In this document: positions 1 to 10,155 of the stretch, in pieces
How positions within the stretch are numbered: position 1 is the first letter of the stretch
Layout of the letters: every line of letters starts with the position of its first letter
Origin: Bolinopsis microptera
Lineage: Eukaryota > Ctenophora > Tentaculata > Lobata > Bolinopsidae
Assembly: GCF_026151205.1 (NCBI RefSeq)
Contig: NC_087080.1
Coordinates: forward strand, 12,013,837-12,077,836
DNA length: 64,000 nucleotides
Direction: 5' to 3'
The notes under the pieces: generated by a model
The model's database searches: none
The model's input: the letters and a program-made list of their open reading frames with translations, nothing else
Told to the model about the DNA's origin: nothing
Position numbers and translations under genes: made by a program

Positions 1-320
1 ACTAGCTCACTAACTCCCCATAAAGCGCACACACTGCACACTAGTGTGTTGCAGTCCAGATATATCTTATTACATTTTATTTTAAAGTTATTTCCTAACA
101 ACACAACAGGGAACCTTGTCCATTTCAGCCGTGTTATTTCTCAGAAAACCCCTCAATCTGACGAAGATAATCAGCCAGTCCAATAAGATTAAACAGTAAA
201 TTTCAGCTGCTAATTTACCCGGATAATAACAAGGATTTACCTCTCAGATACCCCTCTATTAACAGAGTCACATTGTGCAGGTTGTCTCTGTTAAACACAT
301 CCCACACGGTTACTATACTC
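1..320. other. No gene seen; left edge
   Basis: AT-rich sequence without a convincing exon. It presumably lies within the long myosin intron, because the next expected myosin exon (ATP-binding P-loop) is not found anywhere between 1 and 1854. Confidence 0.5.
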
Positions 321-662
321 TCTGTATACTCCTGTATACTCCTGTATACTCCTGTATACTCCTGTATACTCCTGTATACTCCTGTATACTCCTGTATACT
401 CCTGTATACTCCTGTATACTCCTGTATACTCCTGTATACTCCTGTATACTCCTGTATACTCCTGTATACTCCTGTATACTCCTGTATACTCCTGTATACT
501 CCTGTATACTCCTATATACTCCTGTATACTCCTGTATACTCCTGTATACTCCTGTATACTCCTGTATACTCCTGTATACTCCTGTATACTCCTGTATACT
601 CCTGTATACTCCTGTATACTCCTGTATACTCCTGTATACTCCTGTATACTCCTGTATACTCT
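321..662. repeat. 10-bp minisatellite, about 34 copies
   Basis: The unit CCTGTATACT is repeated head to tail almost without change; the only clear variant is CCTATATACT at 511-520. Because 10 is not a multiple of 3, all frames stay open and give artificial Y/S/C/L-rich ORFs on both strands. The uniformity points to recent expansion or gene conversion, or to assembly collapse or expansion. Confidence 0.97.
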
Positions 663-1854
663 CTGTACAAGGTCCTACTGATATTACAATAAACACTATA
701 AATATAGTGTATTTATTACGTCAACTATCACACATTGACACGACTCTCTAAGAGAGAGTACTACAACACAAAGGACCTTAGTGCGACAAAGTGCGACAAA
801 GGGGGGTATTAGCTGGGAACTTGTCCGACACTGCGCCACAGTCATAAAGCGTGAAAGTAGCTGCGTATTTTCAGAACTAGTTTCAGGGACTTTGTTGAGG
901 TATATACAATCAATTTTCAACGATATAATAGTAATATTATATAGTACTATGTGAACTGAAACTGTTTCATATAATTCCTTGTATATTAAAGATCTAGTAG
1001 GACTCCAAAGATGGCTCCTTAGATGGCTCCTTAGATGGTGTAAGTATTGCACAACCTTCTCGCACGTTTCATTTCTCTTTGCGAAATGCATAAACATGAG
1101 AGTGAGGAATGACAAAGAAATTTCTAACTTTTAACATTTTAGATGACGCAAGATTTAAATAATAGCTCGAAAGTTTGAAGAACAAGAATCCTACGTCTTG
1201 AGTTTCTCTTTCTATCTGATAGTGTGATTGCTAAGTTAAGATAACCTTACAGAGAGCAGTGACAAGTGAGTGTATTGGAATTTGGAGGAAGTAACAGAGG
1301 ATAATAACCCACTTCTCTAAAGTTACACCTGCTCATTCCTCTCCTCTTTACATTGCAAGATCTTTACACTTTCTCCCTGCTCTTTTCTCTATTTAACTCT
1401 ACTTTCTGCAAGATCTTTACACGAGTTCATTTTTCTCTTTTACACGATTTTATGGCGAATTTCTCTTGCAATCTTACAGTCATTTTATTGAAATTAACAT
1501 GTAATCAATTATAATTATTGTAATTAACATGATACACACGGTACTTGTTTAATAAGTTCTACCATAATAAAGTATTATTTTAAGTTAAATACATCAATAT
1601 TAAGATAGATTAAAACTTATACTCCCTTGGGATAATCCCAATTATGTATATCTGAAATTAATTCATTTGTTCCTAAGCTCAAATACTTATAATATTCAGA
1701 ATTACTGTTTGAAGAACCTCAAATTTAAAATAGCGGAACTTAAGTTTTTTAGTGCATACACACAATCTTATCTTCTCAACGATACACAGGTAATAATATA
1801 CCCTAATTAAACAGCTGATTACAAGTAAGATTAGTAAGCTAATTACTTAATTAC
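663..1854. other. Intronic or intergenic AT-rich sequence
   Basis: No exon with a recognisable protein or good splice sites was found on either strand. The 139-codon minus-strand ORF at 696-1115 resembles nothing I know and looks accidental. The interval is most simply read as part of the intron downstream of the myosin exon at 1855-1998. Confidence 0.45.
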
Positions 1855-4199
1855 CTGGTTCTGTCTCTTGTGGAGCATATTTCTGAGAGCCTCGTTAGCC
1901 ACAGCGAATATGTGGGGAGGCATTTCATCTCTCCTCTTGTTGTTGTACTTCAAAACCAAGTCCACGTTGTAGATGGGTAGGTCTTTGAAAGGGTTCACCT
2001 GTTAAGTGTAATTTAAATTATTGTGCAAAAGAGCGAGAGATAATATCCCTAAAAAGAGAAGATTCAAAGATTCATTGTTAGTAATAGTGGGCGGGGCTCA
2101 TCAAAGTTGAGACCATTAGAACAAGCTCAGCGCAAACCCTCCACGGTGCATTATTAGTGACATACAATGTACACTGCATTATTAGTGACATACAATTTAC
2201 ACTGCATTATTAGTGACATACAATGTACACTGCATTATTAGTGACATACAATGTACACTGCATTATTAGTGACATAAAATGTACACTGCATTATTAGTGA
2301 CATACAATGTACAATGCATTATTAGTGACATACAATGTACGCTGTATTATTAGTGACATACAATTTACACTGCATTATTAGTGACATACAATGTACACTG
2401 CATTATTAGTGACATACAATGTACACTGCATTATTAGTGACATACAATGTACACTGTATTATTAGTCAGTAGGAATGCACAATTATATTATCATGGTTTA
2501 CAACACACAACCATGATTACAAGCACAAATTAGCAGTTGTGAGATTTTTGGTAGCTTTGCGCAAAGTATATAATAAAATATAAGTTTATGTTTACAATAT
2601 CACTATATATTATATCAGTATCACCTTTATATGTAATGTAGTTATCTAATAAGAATTAAGCAGGGTGTACAGCAGTGCACTGTGTCCAATAGATATTTAA
2701 CATATTTGCGGACATGTCGCCATTAATTCATTATATTATGAATTATCTAAATTACCTACAACCACCTACACCCTGCACAAACAGATTAATATCCAAACAT
2801 TTCTCACTCAGCTAGGTAATAAACTTCTAAAAATAACCCTGTAAATTAAATAAAATACTCTAGAATGACACGTACTGCAATCAAGATGGAGTTAACATAA
2901 GTGTAGATGATGTCCTTCTCGAAGCGAGTCCCAAGTGAAGAGAGAAGGTTCTGCTCGGTGAGGGTGGAGAGTTGACAGAGATCATCGGGAGCATCACGCT
3001 GCTTGGAGTTCAGCACATCTCTTATGGAGGACAAATCCTCTGTACGGTGCACCCATTGTGTTGTTTTAACCGAGTTTACCTGGGATTTTAGAGACAATTT
3101 GAAAATTGTTGTATGACTTTATTTACTTACCTTAGCAGCTGTTTAATTTCGATTACTAGGTGAAATCACTAGACATACATCTTAAACCATGAGACTAGTC
3201 ACTTATCTAGCTAAATTATAACTATTAAAGTATCTGTAATCTGAGTTACATTATTAAAGTATCTGATAGCCGACACTGTAGCACAAATAAAAAACTCCAC
3301 CCACCTTTCTTCTCAAGTAAAAGTTCTTGTGCGAGCTCTCGCTATTCCACTTTGTCTGCAGTTCCAAAGGATGTTCCTGAGCATTTAACCTGCGTTCTCT
3401 TTGTACTTTATTCTCCTCGACCTGTACAGTTTAATCATCATTATATATCTGTGAAACCTGGAATTCTAACTGTCCATAAATTCGCACTATTTTAAAGCTT
3501 TAAATCAGAGAGAACATGACCAGTAAAACTCAAAAATTTTTAAAATCGAAAGATTGAACAAATCCTGCCAAGTTTTAACAAAATTTATTTGATATTAAGT
3601 AACATTCATTACCTCGGCTAGTTGGAATTCTGCTGCCTGATCAGTGATACCAAATTTATCAAGGGCTTTCTGAACTACTTCCGCGCTTGTCGTGGATTTG
3701 ATACAGAATATGCTGGCATACGGAGTTGTTTTGTGCAGAGATCCAGAATAAACCTGCAAAGTTACTAGTTATAGTTAACAGTGACACCAGTCAGCAAATA
3801 GGAAGATAAACTAGGAATGTCTTCCCCAAAGATACATTATCATTGATCATTAATTCTACTGCATCAATCAATTGATAAATTCTTCAGAATTTCAATTTTC
3901 TCAAACAATGGTGTGGGTTATGGGGGGGGGGGGGGAGGGCATAGTAGATCAAATCAAAAATAGACTATGTCAATTAATCCTTAATATCACTACACAGCAC
4001 CTGATAGGAGTGATTTAATTTTGTTATTAAAATTGCAAGATTTACATGATGTGCAGCAACAGACCTTTAAGTTTTGAGGTGTGAAGGGGTCCTGATTATT
4101 GGGTAGAAATGTAGGAGAAGTATGGGCTGGTCGGCTACTGATGGGCACTTTATCAGATCGTGCAGGAGATCTTACACCGGCTGGTTGAACACATTTCAT
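1855..4199 (-). CDS. Myosin heavy chain, class IX-like, N-terminal part (5 exons)
   Basis: Actin-based motor; class IX myosins couple a motor to a C-terminal RhoGAP. Exons in gene order are 4065-4199, 3613-3753, 3305-3421, 2876-3079 and 1855-1998: 247 codons, every intron phase 0 with AG acceptors and GT donors. The start ATG (4199-4197) has an in-frame TAG two codons upstream. Residues 1-45 are a Pro/Ser-rich leader. Residues 46-131 read as a Ras-associating domain (VYSGSLHKTTPYASIF, ending HKNFYLRRK). The motor begins near 145 with DDLCQLSTLTEQNLL, YTYVNSILIAVNPF and EMPPHIFAVANEAL, ending MLHKRQNQ just before the expected P-loop. RA followed by motor, and the MLxKRxNQ wording, favour class IX over classes II, V, VII or X. 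The rest, including the P-loop and RhoGAP, lies beyond the left edge, so the class is inferred. Confidence 0.88.
2147..2466. repeat. 28-bp minisatellite in myosin intron, about 11 copies
   Basis: Tandem copies of a 28-bp unit containing GCATTATTAGTGACATACAA and then TGTACACT, differing by a few substitutions. It lies in the intron between the myosin exons at 2876-3079 and 1855-1998. Confidence 0.95.
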
Positions 4200-5186
4200 T
4201 TTCTACATCTGTCATAGTTCTATCAACATCCTAAGTGAGTTGGTTTAATAAAGTTCATAGTAAGAGGTCATACCAGCTACATCCTTAAACAGTTAAATTT
4301 ATAACACCCTTGACAGATTTATTGGCTTTTAAATCTTGCTGCATGAGCAAAATAGCAATTAGCAATAAGCAACCAGGATTTCAGCCAGATTTAAGATCGT
4401 GCCAGAAATTTAAAGACGAAGCCATAAATATAAAACGGATCGAGGTAGAGATTTAGAAGAGTGGGCTGGAGATTAGTTAGGCCAGAAGTTGATGACAGAG
4501 TAAGGAAATGGGTACAAGTCTCGGGAAAGCGGATCATCTCAGCCATGACCTGCAGTTGTGCTGGGTAGATGTGATAAAGATAAGCCTGGTTGTCTGTCTC
4601 TACAATTAATAACATTAGCTTTAGCTGCCGCCAGGTGGCCTTAATATGGCCCAAACCCATGGCCATATAGTTTTTGAGCTTGCAGACTTACTGATGAGTC
4701 TGACAGTGGCATTATGATGATAAATTGAATGAAATCGTCATGCACACGTATGAACTATGAATGTTCTATTTTTAATTGATTGAAATAACATTAGTTGTTT
4801 TCATGATATTTGCTGTTTTACTTTACTTAAGAACCTGTGAGCCTCTGTACAGACCTATCACCTAGCTAGCAGATTATTATTATTAAATCTAAAAAAGCTA
4901 ATAATTTAATAAATTATTAACAGGCCCCTTAACGTGGGCAATAATATATAGCTAGCAGAGAAAATTGAAAGAAACTAGACCATTTTCCAATAGTTAAAAT
5001 TGTAAGGTATGATTACATTTGATACCCAAATTTCATTCATAAGATATCCTTATGTTACTTATATACTTGATTGTTCCAAATCACATGAACATGGTATGGG
5101 CATCGTCGACATATAATAGAATGTAACATTTAACAAAAACCTAAAAGGCTAAATGGAAATAACACGACTGTTCCTAGCATCTGTGC
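4200..5186. other. Upstream flank of the myosin gene
   Basis: Probably holds the 5' UTR and promoter of the minus-strand myosin gene, but no TATA box or transcription start can be fixed. A 91-codon minus-strand ORF (4391-4666) has no recognisable domain and is not called. Confidence 0.4.
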
Positions 5187-5295
5187 TTAATTGACGATGT
5201 CAATTCATGGCAGCTCGGCGCGGCACAGTAGCGCATCTCGCTGTGAGAAGCCTTATTAAGTGCGCGGCGCGGCACAGTAACGCATCGCGCTACAA
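5187..5295 (+). mobile_element. Short transposon of family A, 109 bp, 9-bp TSD
   Basis: The left end begins TTAATTGACGATGTCAATTC and the right end is GCATCGCGCTACAA. It is flanked by a perfect 9-bp direct repeat CATCTGTGC (5178-5186 and 5296-5304). It is much richer in GC than its surroundings and has no coding capacity. Its ends match those of the two very large elements at 5703-19042 and 51364-58112, so it is probably an internally deleted, non-autonomous derivative mobilised by the same enzyme. Confidence 0.88.
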
Positions 5296-6682
5296 CATCT
5301 GTGCTACAAAACAGACGATTTGTAGGTGTTTAGACAACAATTATATTGTAAGCATTTTATATCACACAAAACATCATGGCTCTTTTAGGGCGCATCATTC
5401 AGTACAAATTGGAAAGAAACATAAGTCAAAAATGTATATTTTAAGTGACATTGAAGTATGCTGAAAAATCTGTTGAATTATGAATTATCCATCAAGGATT
5501 GTTTTTATTAATCCTTGGCAGTTAAAATATGACAATTCATCATAAAATATTATATTGAAAATAGTATCTAGTATATGGGAAGCTTATCTATAGAGCCCGA
5601 CTCTCATCAATCCTTACTTTACCTGTGGACCCCTTGTCATACGTTGTATGACCCGCCGCGCTCTCCCTGTATCACTATAGTGAAGCGACCGTGGGGGTCA
5701 CCTTGATTCACGATGTCAATCCTTCGCATCTCGCCGATCTGCATACGGATTGATGCATTCCAACAAGACACGCGCCAAAGACGCGCAGTTTACTGAGTGA
5801 TGCCACCGATTTCTTTGGACACATTGATGTCATTATAATTTAGCGTGACCGGTAATAGTCTGTAAATCAGAAGGAGACAACACATGTATAAATTACTAAA
5901 AAAGGAGTATCAGTTTACAGGATTGACTTCGAATAGATGTTAGATAGGAGATTAATAACTCTCGTGCCAACTTTAGAGACGGTAACCACATTAAACTGAT
6001 TGGGCGACATCTGTCCGACTCAGAAAATAGGTTATTCGGACAATAGTTTATTCGTATCCTACTGTACGATTTTCTTGAAACTTTCCATTAAGTATGATGG
6101 TTTGAGGACGGATAATCTGTGTAAGTTTGAGCGAGTTTCTATGTGCCAAATTTGAGATATCACTTCAAACACAAGGAAATAGTGCTGTCAGACAGATGTC
6201 CTGTTACCTAAATTGAAATGGCGTGTGAATTATTCATTATCATATTAAATCATGACCTATATCTCCTCCGTATAAGTTTTCCTAATCAAATCGTCGTTTA
6301 CACACGAGACTGCGAGACAATTAAACTTATGTAGGTTAGTATGATATCTAGAGTTGAAATTTCTGCATCCACACGTGTTGATAGATCCAACGAAATAACA
6401 AAATATACAGATATACAATTAGTGAACTGACAAATAATCCAATGGGTGAACATAACTTGGACAACACAGACACGTAGCAAACTTTTCTTTTACCACAAAC
6501 TTTTCGAGCAACAGAATTTAACTTCCCGGTTCATATGCAGTGTTGCTGGTCATTTAATTTTATTCCCATGTGTAGCAATGTCACGGTCGTGTTTTACCCA
6601 GGTGTATCTATCACTCAGAATTTACTTTTTATTACATCTAAATAATTTATCTAAGAAAATGTGAATCATACTTATACCGATC

Positions 6683-8130
6683 TTAGTAACCCAACGGATT
6701 AAACCATGTTGAGTGAATGAGAAAGATATAGTGTCTTGCTAACACACCCATACCACTAGCATTGGCGTGAATATCCCACTTCTTCGATTCTAGACTATAC
6801 TTAGGAAATAACTGGTAGTTCCTGTCGCCCCATGAACTAAGGAAACTACTAAAGACATCAAGGTAAAATAATTTAAATTTGGAACAAAGACTAAAGAGTA
6901 ATTTGTTCATAGAGACCACATTTTGTTCTCCTTTGAGCCTTTGGGGGTTACCGTTAGCAGGTATAGGGAGAAGGGACTGGACAAAGATATTTGCTGAGGG
7001 AGCTAAGGATTTAATTTTGGACATAAAGTTCTGCAGAGGGCTTTTAAGGTGTATAATGCCAGTCTGACAGTATCGTATGTCGTTAGTTCCTACACACACA
7101 AACAGTTTCTTAATCTCTAAATCAGGGTGGTCTCACAAATTGCTCGATTAAGTGTAATACAGCATCAATCTTGCGACCACCCTTATATATTATACTTATA
7201 GCGACTTTGAAAACTGTCTGTTCACCCTTGGTGGGTTTTTATATTTCCAGTCGCTCGAAGTATCTCCAGCGAGGAGTATGATCTTCTTCTTAGGGGGGCT
7301 AACGGGAGGCCGGTGTTAGGAGGGGGAGGATGATGAGGACGGGTAGAAGGATGATGAGGAGAAGGACGAGAAGAGGTAGGAGTGGTGTGGGTCAGTTAGG
7401 TTCCTAAAGGAAAGACTGTATCTAACACCACCCGGAGGAATTCTATGCAGTAGTCTGGATTGACAACCAGACTTCATGATATTGAGAGACTGGTCTGTCG
7501 CTGGCACAGATAATTCTGGGGAAGAAGGGGTACCTTTCCTGCCTGTAGGGTTGTTGTCGTTCCTTATAAAGTCCAGTGTTCTTGCTGCACCGAACGACAC
7601 CGTACAAATGTCACTGTCCTGATCAATCAATGGTTCGTTGTCGTCATGGTAGTTCAGGTTAGCTCCTTTACAGGACATACATCTGACAAGACAGGCTGTC
7701 ATGTTTCCAGAGGTGGCCTTATTGCTGTTAACAAGGTTCATCAGTTCGACAATTTTGGGGAACTCGTTGATCGGCTCGGGCTAGTTGACCACCCTTCCCT
7801 ACTTATACGAATCATTGCGGGGACTCAGCCACAAGGTCTTTACTTTCTTTACTGTTGTGCGGTCTTCATCGTTATAAGTTCTTTCATTACCCCATCAACC
7901 AGGGGCTCTGGAAGGTCAAGCTAGACGTGTTTCACAAGATCCGAAAAATGCTTAGGCTCAGGAGAAGTTGACGGTGATATAGGTTTGGGAGTGAGAAAGG
8001 ACTCTGTAGAGGGAGTGGTAAGGGGTTCTGTCGGATGATCTTCCAGAAGGATTTCAATGGCATCTTTGAAGTCTTCTTCATTGTCATTAATGAGGGAGAG
8101 AATGTGATTTTTTCTGCTCTTGAAAGGCAC
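6683..8130 (-). pseudogene. Degenerate retroelement-type polyprotein: AlkB-like dioxygenase plus SGNH hydrolase
   Basis: Three minus-strand blocks are broken by stops and frameshifts. Block 8130-7921 is a Pro/Thr/Ser-rich leader. Block about 7780-7316 has EPINEFPKIVELM, then NYHDDNE (the HxD iron ligands), DICTVSFGAARTLDF, and LLHRIPPGGVRYSLSFRN (distal His and Arg): a 2-oxoglutarate/Fe(II) AlkB-like fold. Block about 7265-6683 has KKKIILLAGDTSSDW (SGNH block I, degenerate), FVCVGTNDIRYCQTG (Asn block) and DIHANASGMGVLARHY (catalytic Asp/His block). In-frame TAGs occur just upstream of the dioxygenase block. SGNH hydrolases are known from some non-LTR ORF1 proteins and from Ngaro-type YR retroelements, so this is an inactive retroelement remnant inserted in family A copy 1; no reverse transcriptase is seen nearby. 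Confidence 0.72.
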
Positions 8131-8580
8131 TGAGAAGAAATTCAGTGATGAAGGTAGGTAGAAGTGGGGTTGGGTTAGCTTGCATCAATGGACAAAGTTA
8201 CACCAAATGATCAGGATGGCAATCAGGGTACTAGGCAGCAGTCATCAGACATTCCCCGTAAAATGGAATGTAACGGCCTGAAAATAGAGACGGCAGAGGG
8301 GAGTTAAACTTGTCTGCGGGTAAATTAAGTACCAATAAAGATCAGAGGGAGAGAATGGATCAATGATAACAATTTAAAGTTATAAGGTAAAATGTGAATC
8401 TAAAATGGACTATATTCAATTACTAGCCTGATTGAGAAGTTTAGGACTCCAGACAAGCGGGGGGATGCTAGGAGAGCTGCCGCTGCCTACCCTTTATGCA
8501 AATTTCACAACCCCGGGACTTCGGCTGGCTTTTACTCTGACATCGGCTGACTTCCATTGCCATAGTTTTTAAATTATGTT
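8131..8580. other. Unassigned sequence between retroelement remnant and family A core
   Basis: Absent from family A copy 2, so probably the 5' part of the degenerate retroelement (minus strand) or another insertion. No coding motif was recognised. Confidence 0.4.
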
Positions 8581-9311
8581 TCTGATCGAAGCTGCAATGA
8601 TGCTAATAGATTTGATACAGCTCAGCAGTCACTGTCTTCAAATAAAGAATGTTCCAGTTCTGCAGTCTCAAATGTTTTCGCCCAGCTTTTCTTTTCATCG
8701 TGGTTATAGAAGACAGACCTGAAAAATACTTGTATTATGATAATATAGGTAATATGCCCAGAATGAGTAAAATTGTATTATCGGCAAATTTACTTATGTG
8801 AAAACTCCAAACAGAGTTTTCAGAAGTAACCGCACACGAGCAACTGCACGTAATTCGTGTGGAAATATGTAACTCATTTAACGAAGTCAGTTAAATGAAC
8901 CTACCTTATTTACCGATGGCAATTTTTTTGCTTGTGATGAAGTAGTCCTCTCAATATATGTATGTAATTTGTTAAAAGAGTAGGATTGTAGACTGTAGTC
9001 ATAGTCCATGTATAGCGACGGTAGTTTACCAGCAGCTCCCTGTACAAACAGAAATATGGTTGTTATATAATACTACTTGTTAAATTATTGAGTACAATGC
9101 AGGAATACACTAACGTGTCTTATATTAACACCTAATAGACGTATAATATGTACTCATAAACAATGATAGTCCCAATTGTTTGTAATTGCTTATAATTTAA
9201 ACCTTCTTATTAACTCATTTTGATGACTGTGTCTGACCTAAAATTGCACGAGAAATAGATAAAATTATGCGTCAGACAGGGCTCGACCAGGATACCGGCG
9301 CAGCCGGAATT

Positions 9312-9675
9312 TTTAAAAAGAATCTCAACACTTATTTACTTCGGACATTCCAACAGCCACATTGTTACACAAGTGTGTAACCAGCCAATTGCAGGAAGCC
9401 GAAGGATTCAATTATACGTTAGGCCAGTGACGGTTAAGGTAGTGTGTACCGTACTTTCTTCGCCCGAGACTTTGCTGCAATGGGCAGCTCCTCATTTAAC
9501 CCTCACACCCGATTTCTCGAGTATTTGGCTGAGTGGACCGGGGGGCTGCATAGACCACTCAGGATCCTTAGCTGAGCGTCGACGACGCTCACCCCACGGC
9601 TAGTGACAGAGTCGGGAATCGAACCTGGTACCTCAAGCAATACCAGGCCCGGATTAACCAACTGAGCCACTAAGG
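9312..9675 (-). mobile_element. tRNA-derived SINE, about 360 bp
   Basis: The minus strand starts with a tRNA-like head: A box GTGGCTCAGTTGG (ends 9671) and B box GGTTCGATTCC (9625-9615), spaced as in pol III promoters. A GC-richer body follows, then an AT-rich tail ending near 9312. The same point in family A copy 2 (about 53430) lacks it, giving an empty site in GC-rich GCCGG sequence and bounding the insertion. It encodes no protein; a SINE depends on a LINE for movement. Confidence 0.85.
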
Positions 9676-10155
9676 CCGGTATTCGGCAATTTTGTACCGG
9701 TACCGGCCGGGATTTTGGTTTTAGCCGGGATTTTAGCCGGGATTTTTCCAAAATAAATTCAGTTTTTTTTTCAACGTAAATTTGAGTCCAAAATTCGCAA
9801 ATCTGTTAACATTTTCCTAAAAAATTTTGATGAAATCATCGAACAATGGAGACTGGAGTCAATCTAGATTTAAAATAATCATGGGTTTCATGACGTCGAT
9901 TTTATATTTTCGTTTACGGATAATGGAAAATGCTAGAAATATGACTCATGACTTAATTATTGTGACTAAGTGTCACGGCTCACGGTCTTGTGTTACCGAG
10001 GGACAAGTAAAACAGAGTTCTCCGGGTAAATAAAGCATTAATAAATGCTATTCAGTATTCAGTATTCACCCTATTTAATTATTCAGGTAAGGTTATTTAA
10101 ATTGTAAAGTATAAAGCTCCAACGTCAAACTCCATGTTCAATTAAATTAGTTTAA

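Noticed and set aside
273-751. Long ORFs rich in Tyr, Ser, Cys and Leu on both strands
   Set aside because: They are translations of the 10-bp minisatellite, open in all frames because of the unit, not genes.
4391-4666. 91-codon ORF upstream of the myosin gene
   Set aside because: No motif, no convincing splice sites; not enough to call an exon.
5207-5464. 85-codon ORF starting in the short family A element
   Set aside because: The GC-rich start is transposon sequence and the remainder has no protein-like pattern.
9503-9751. A functional tRNA gene from the A and B boxes
   Set aside because: The boxes are followed by an unrelated body and AT-rich tail, and the insertion has SINE-like limits; no complete cloverleaf was found.
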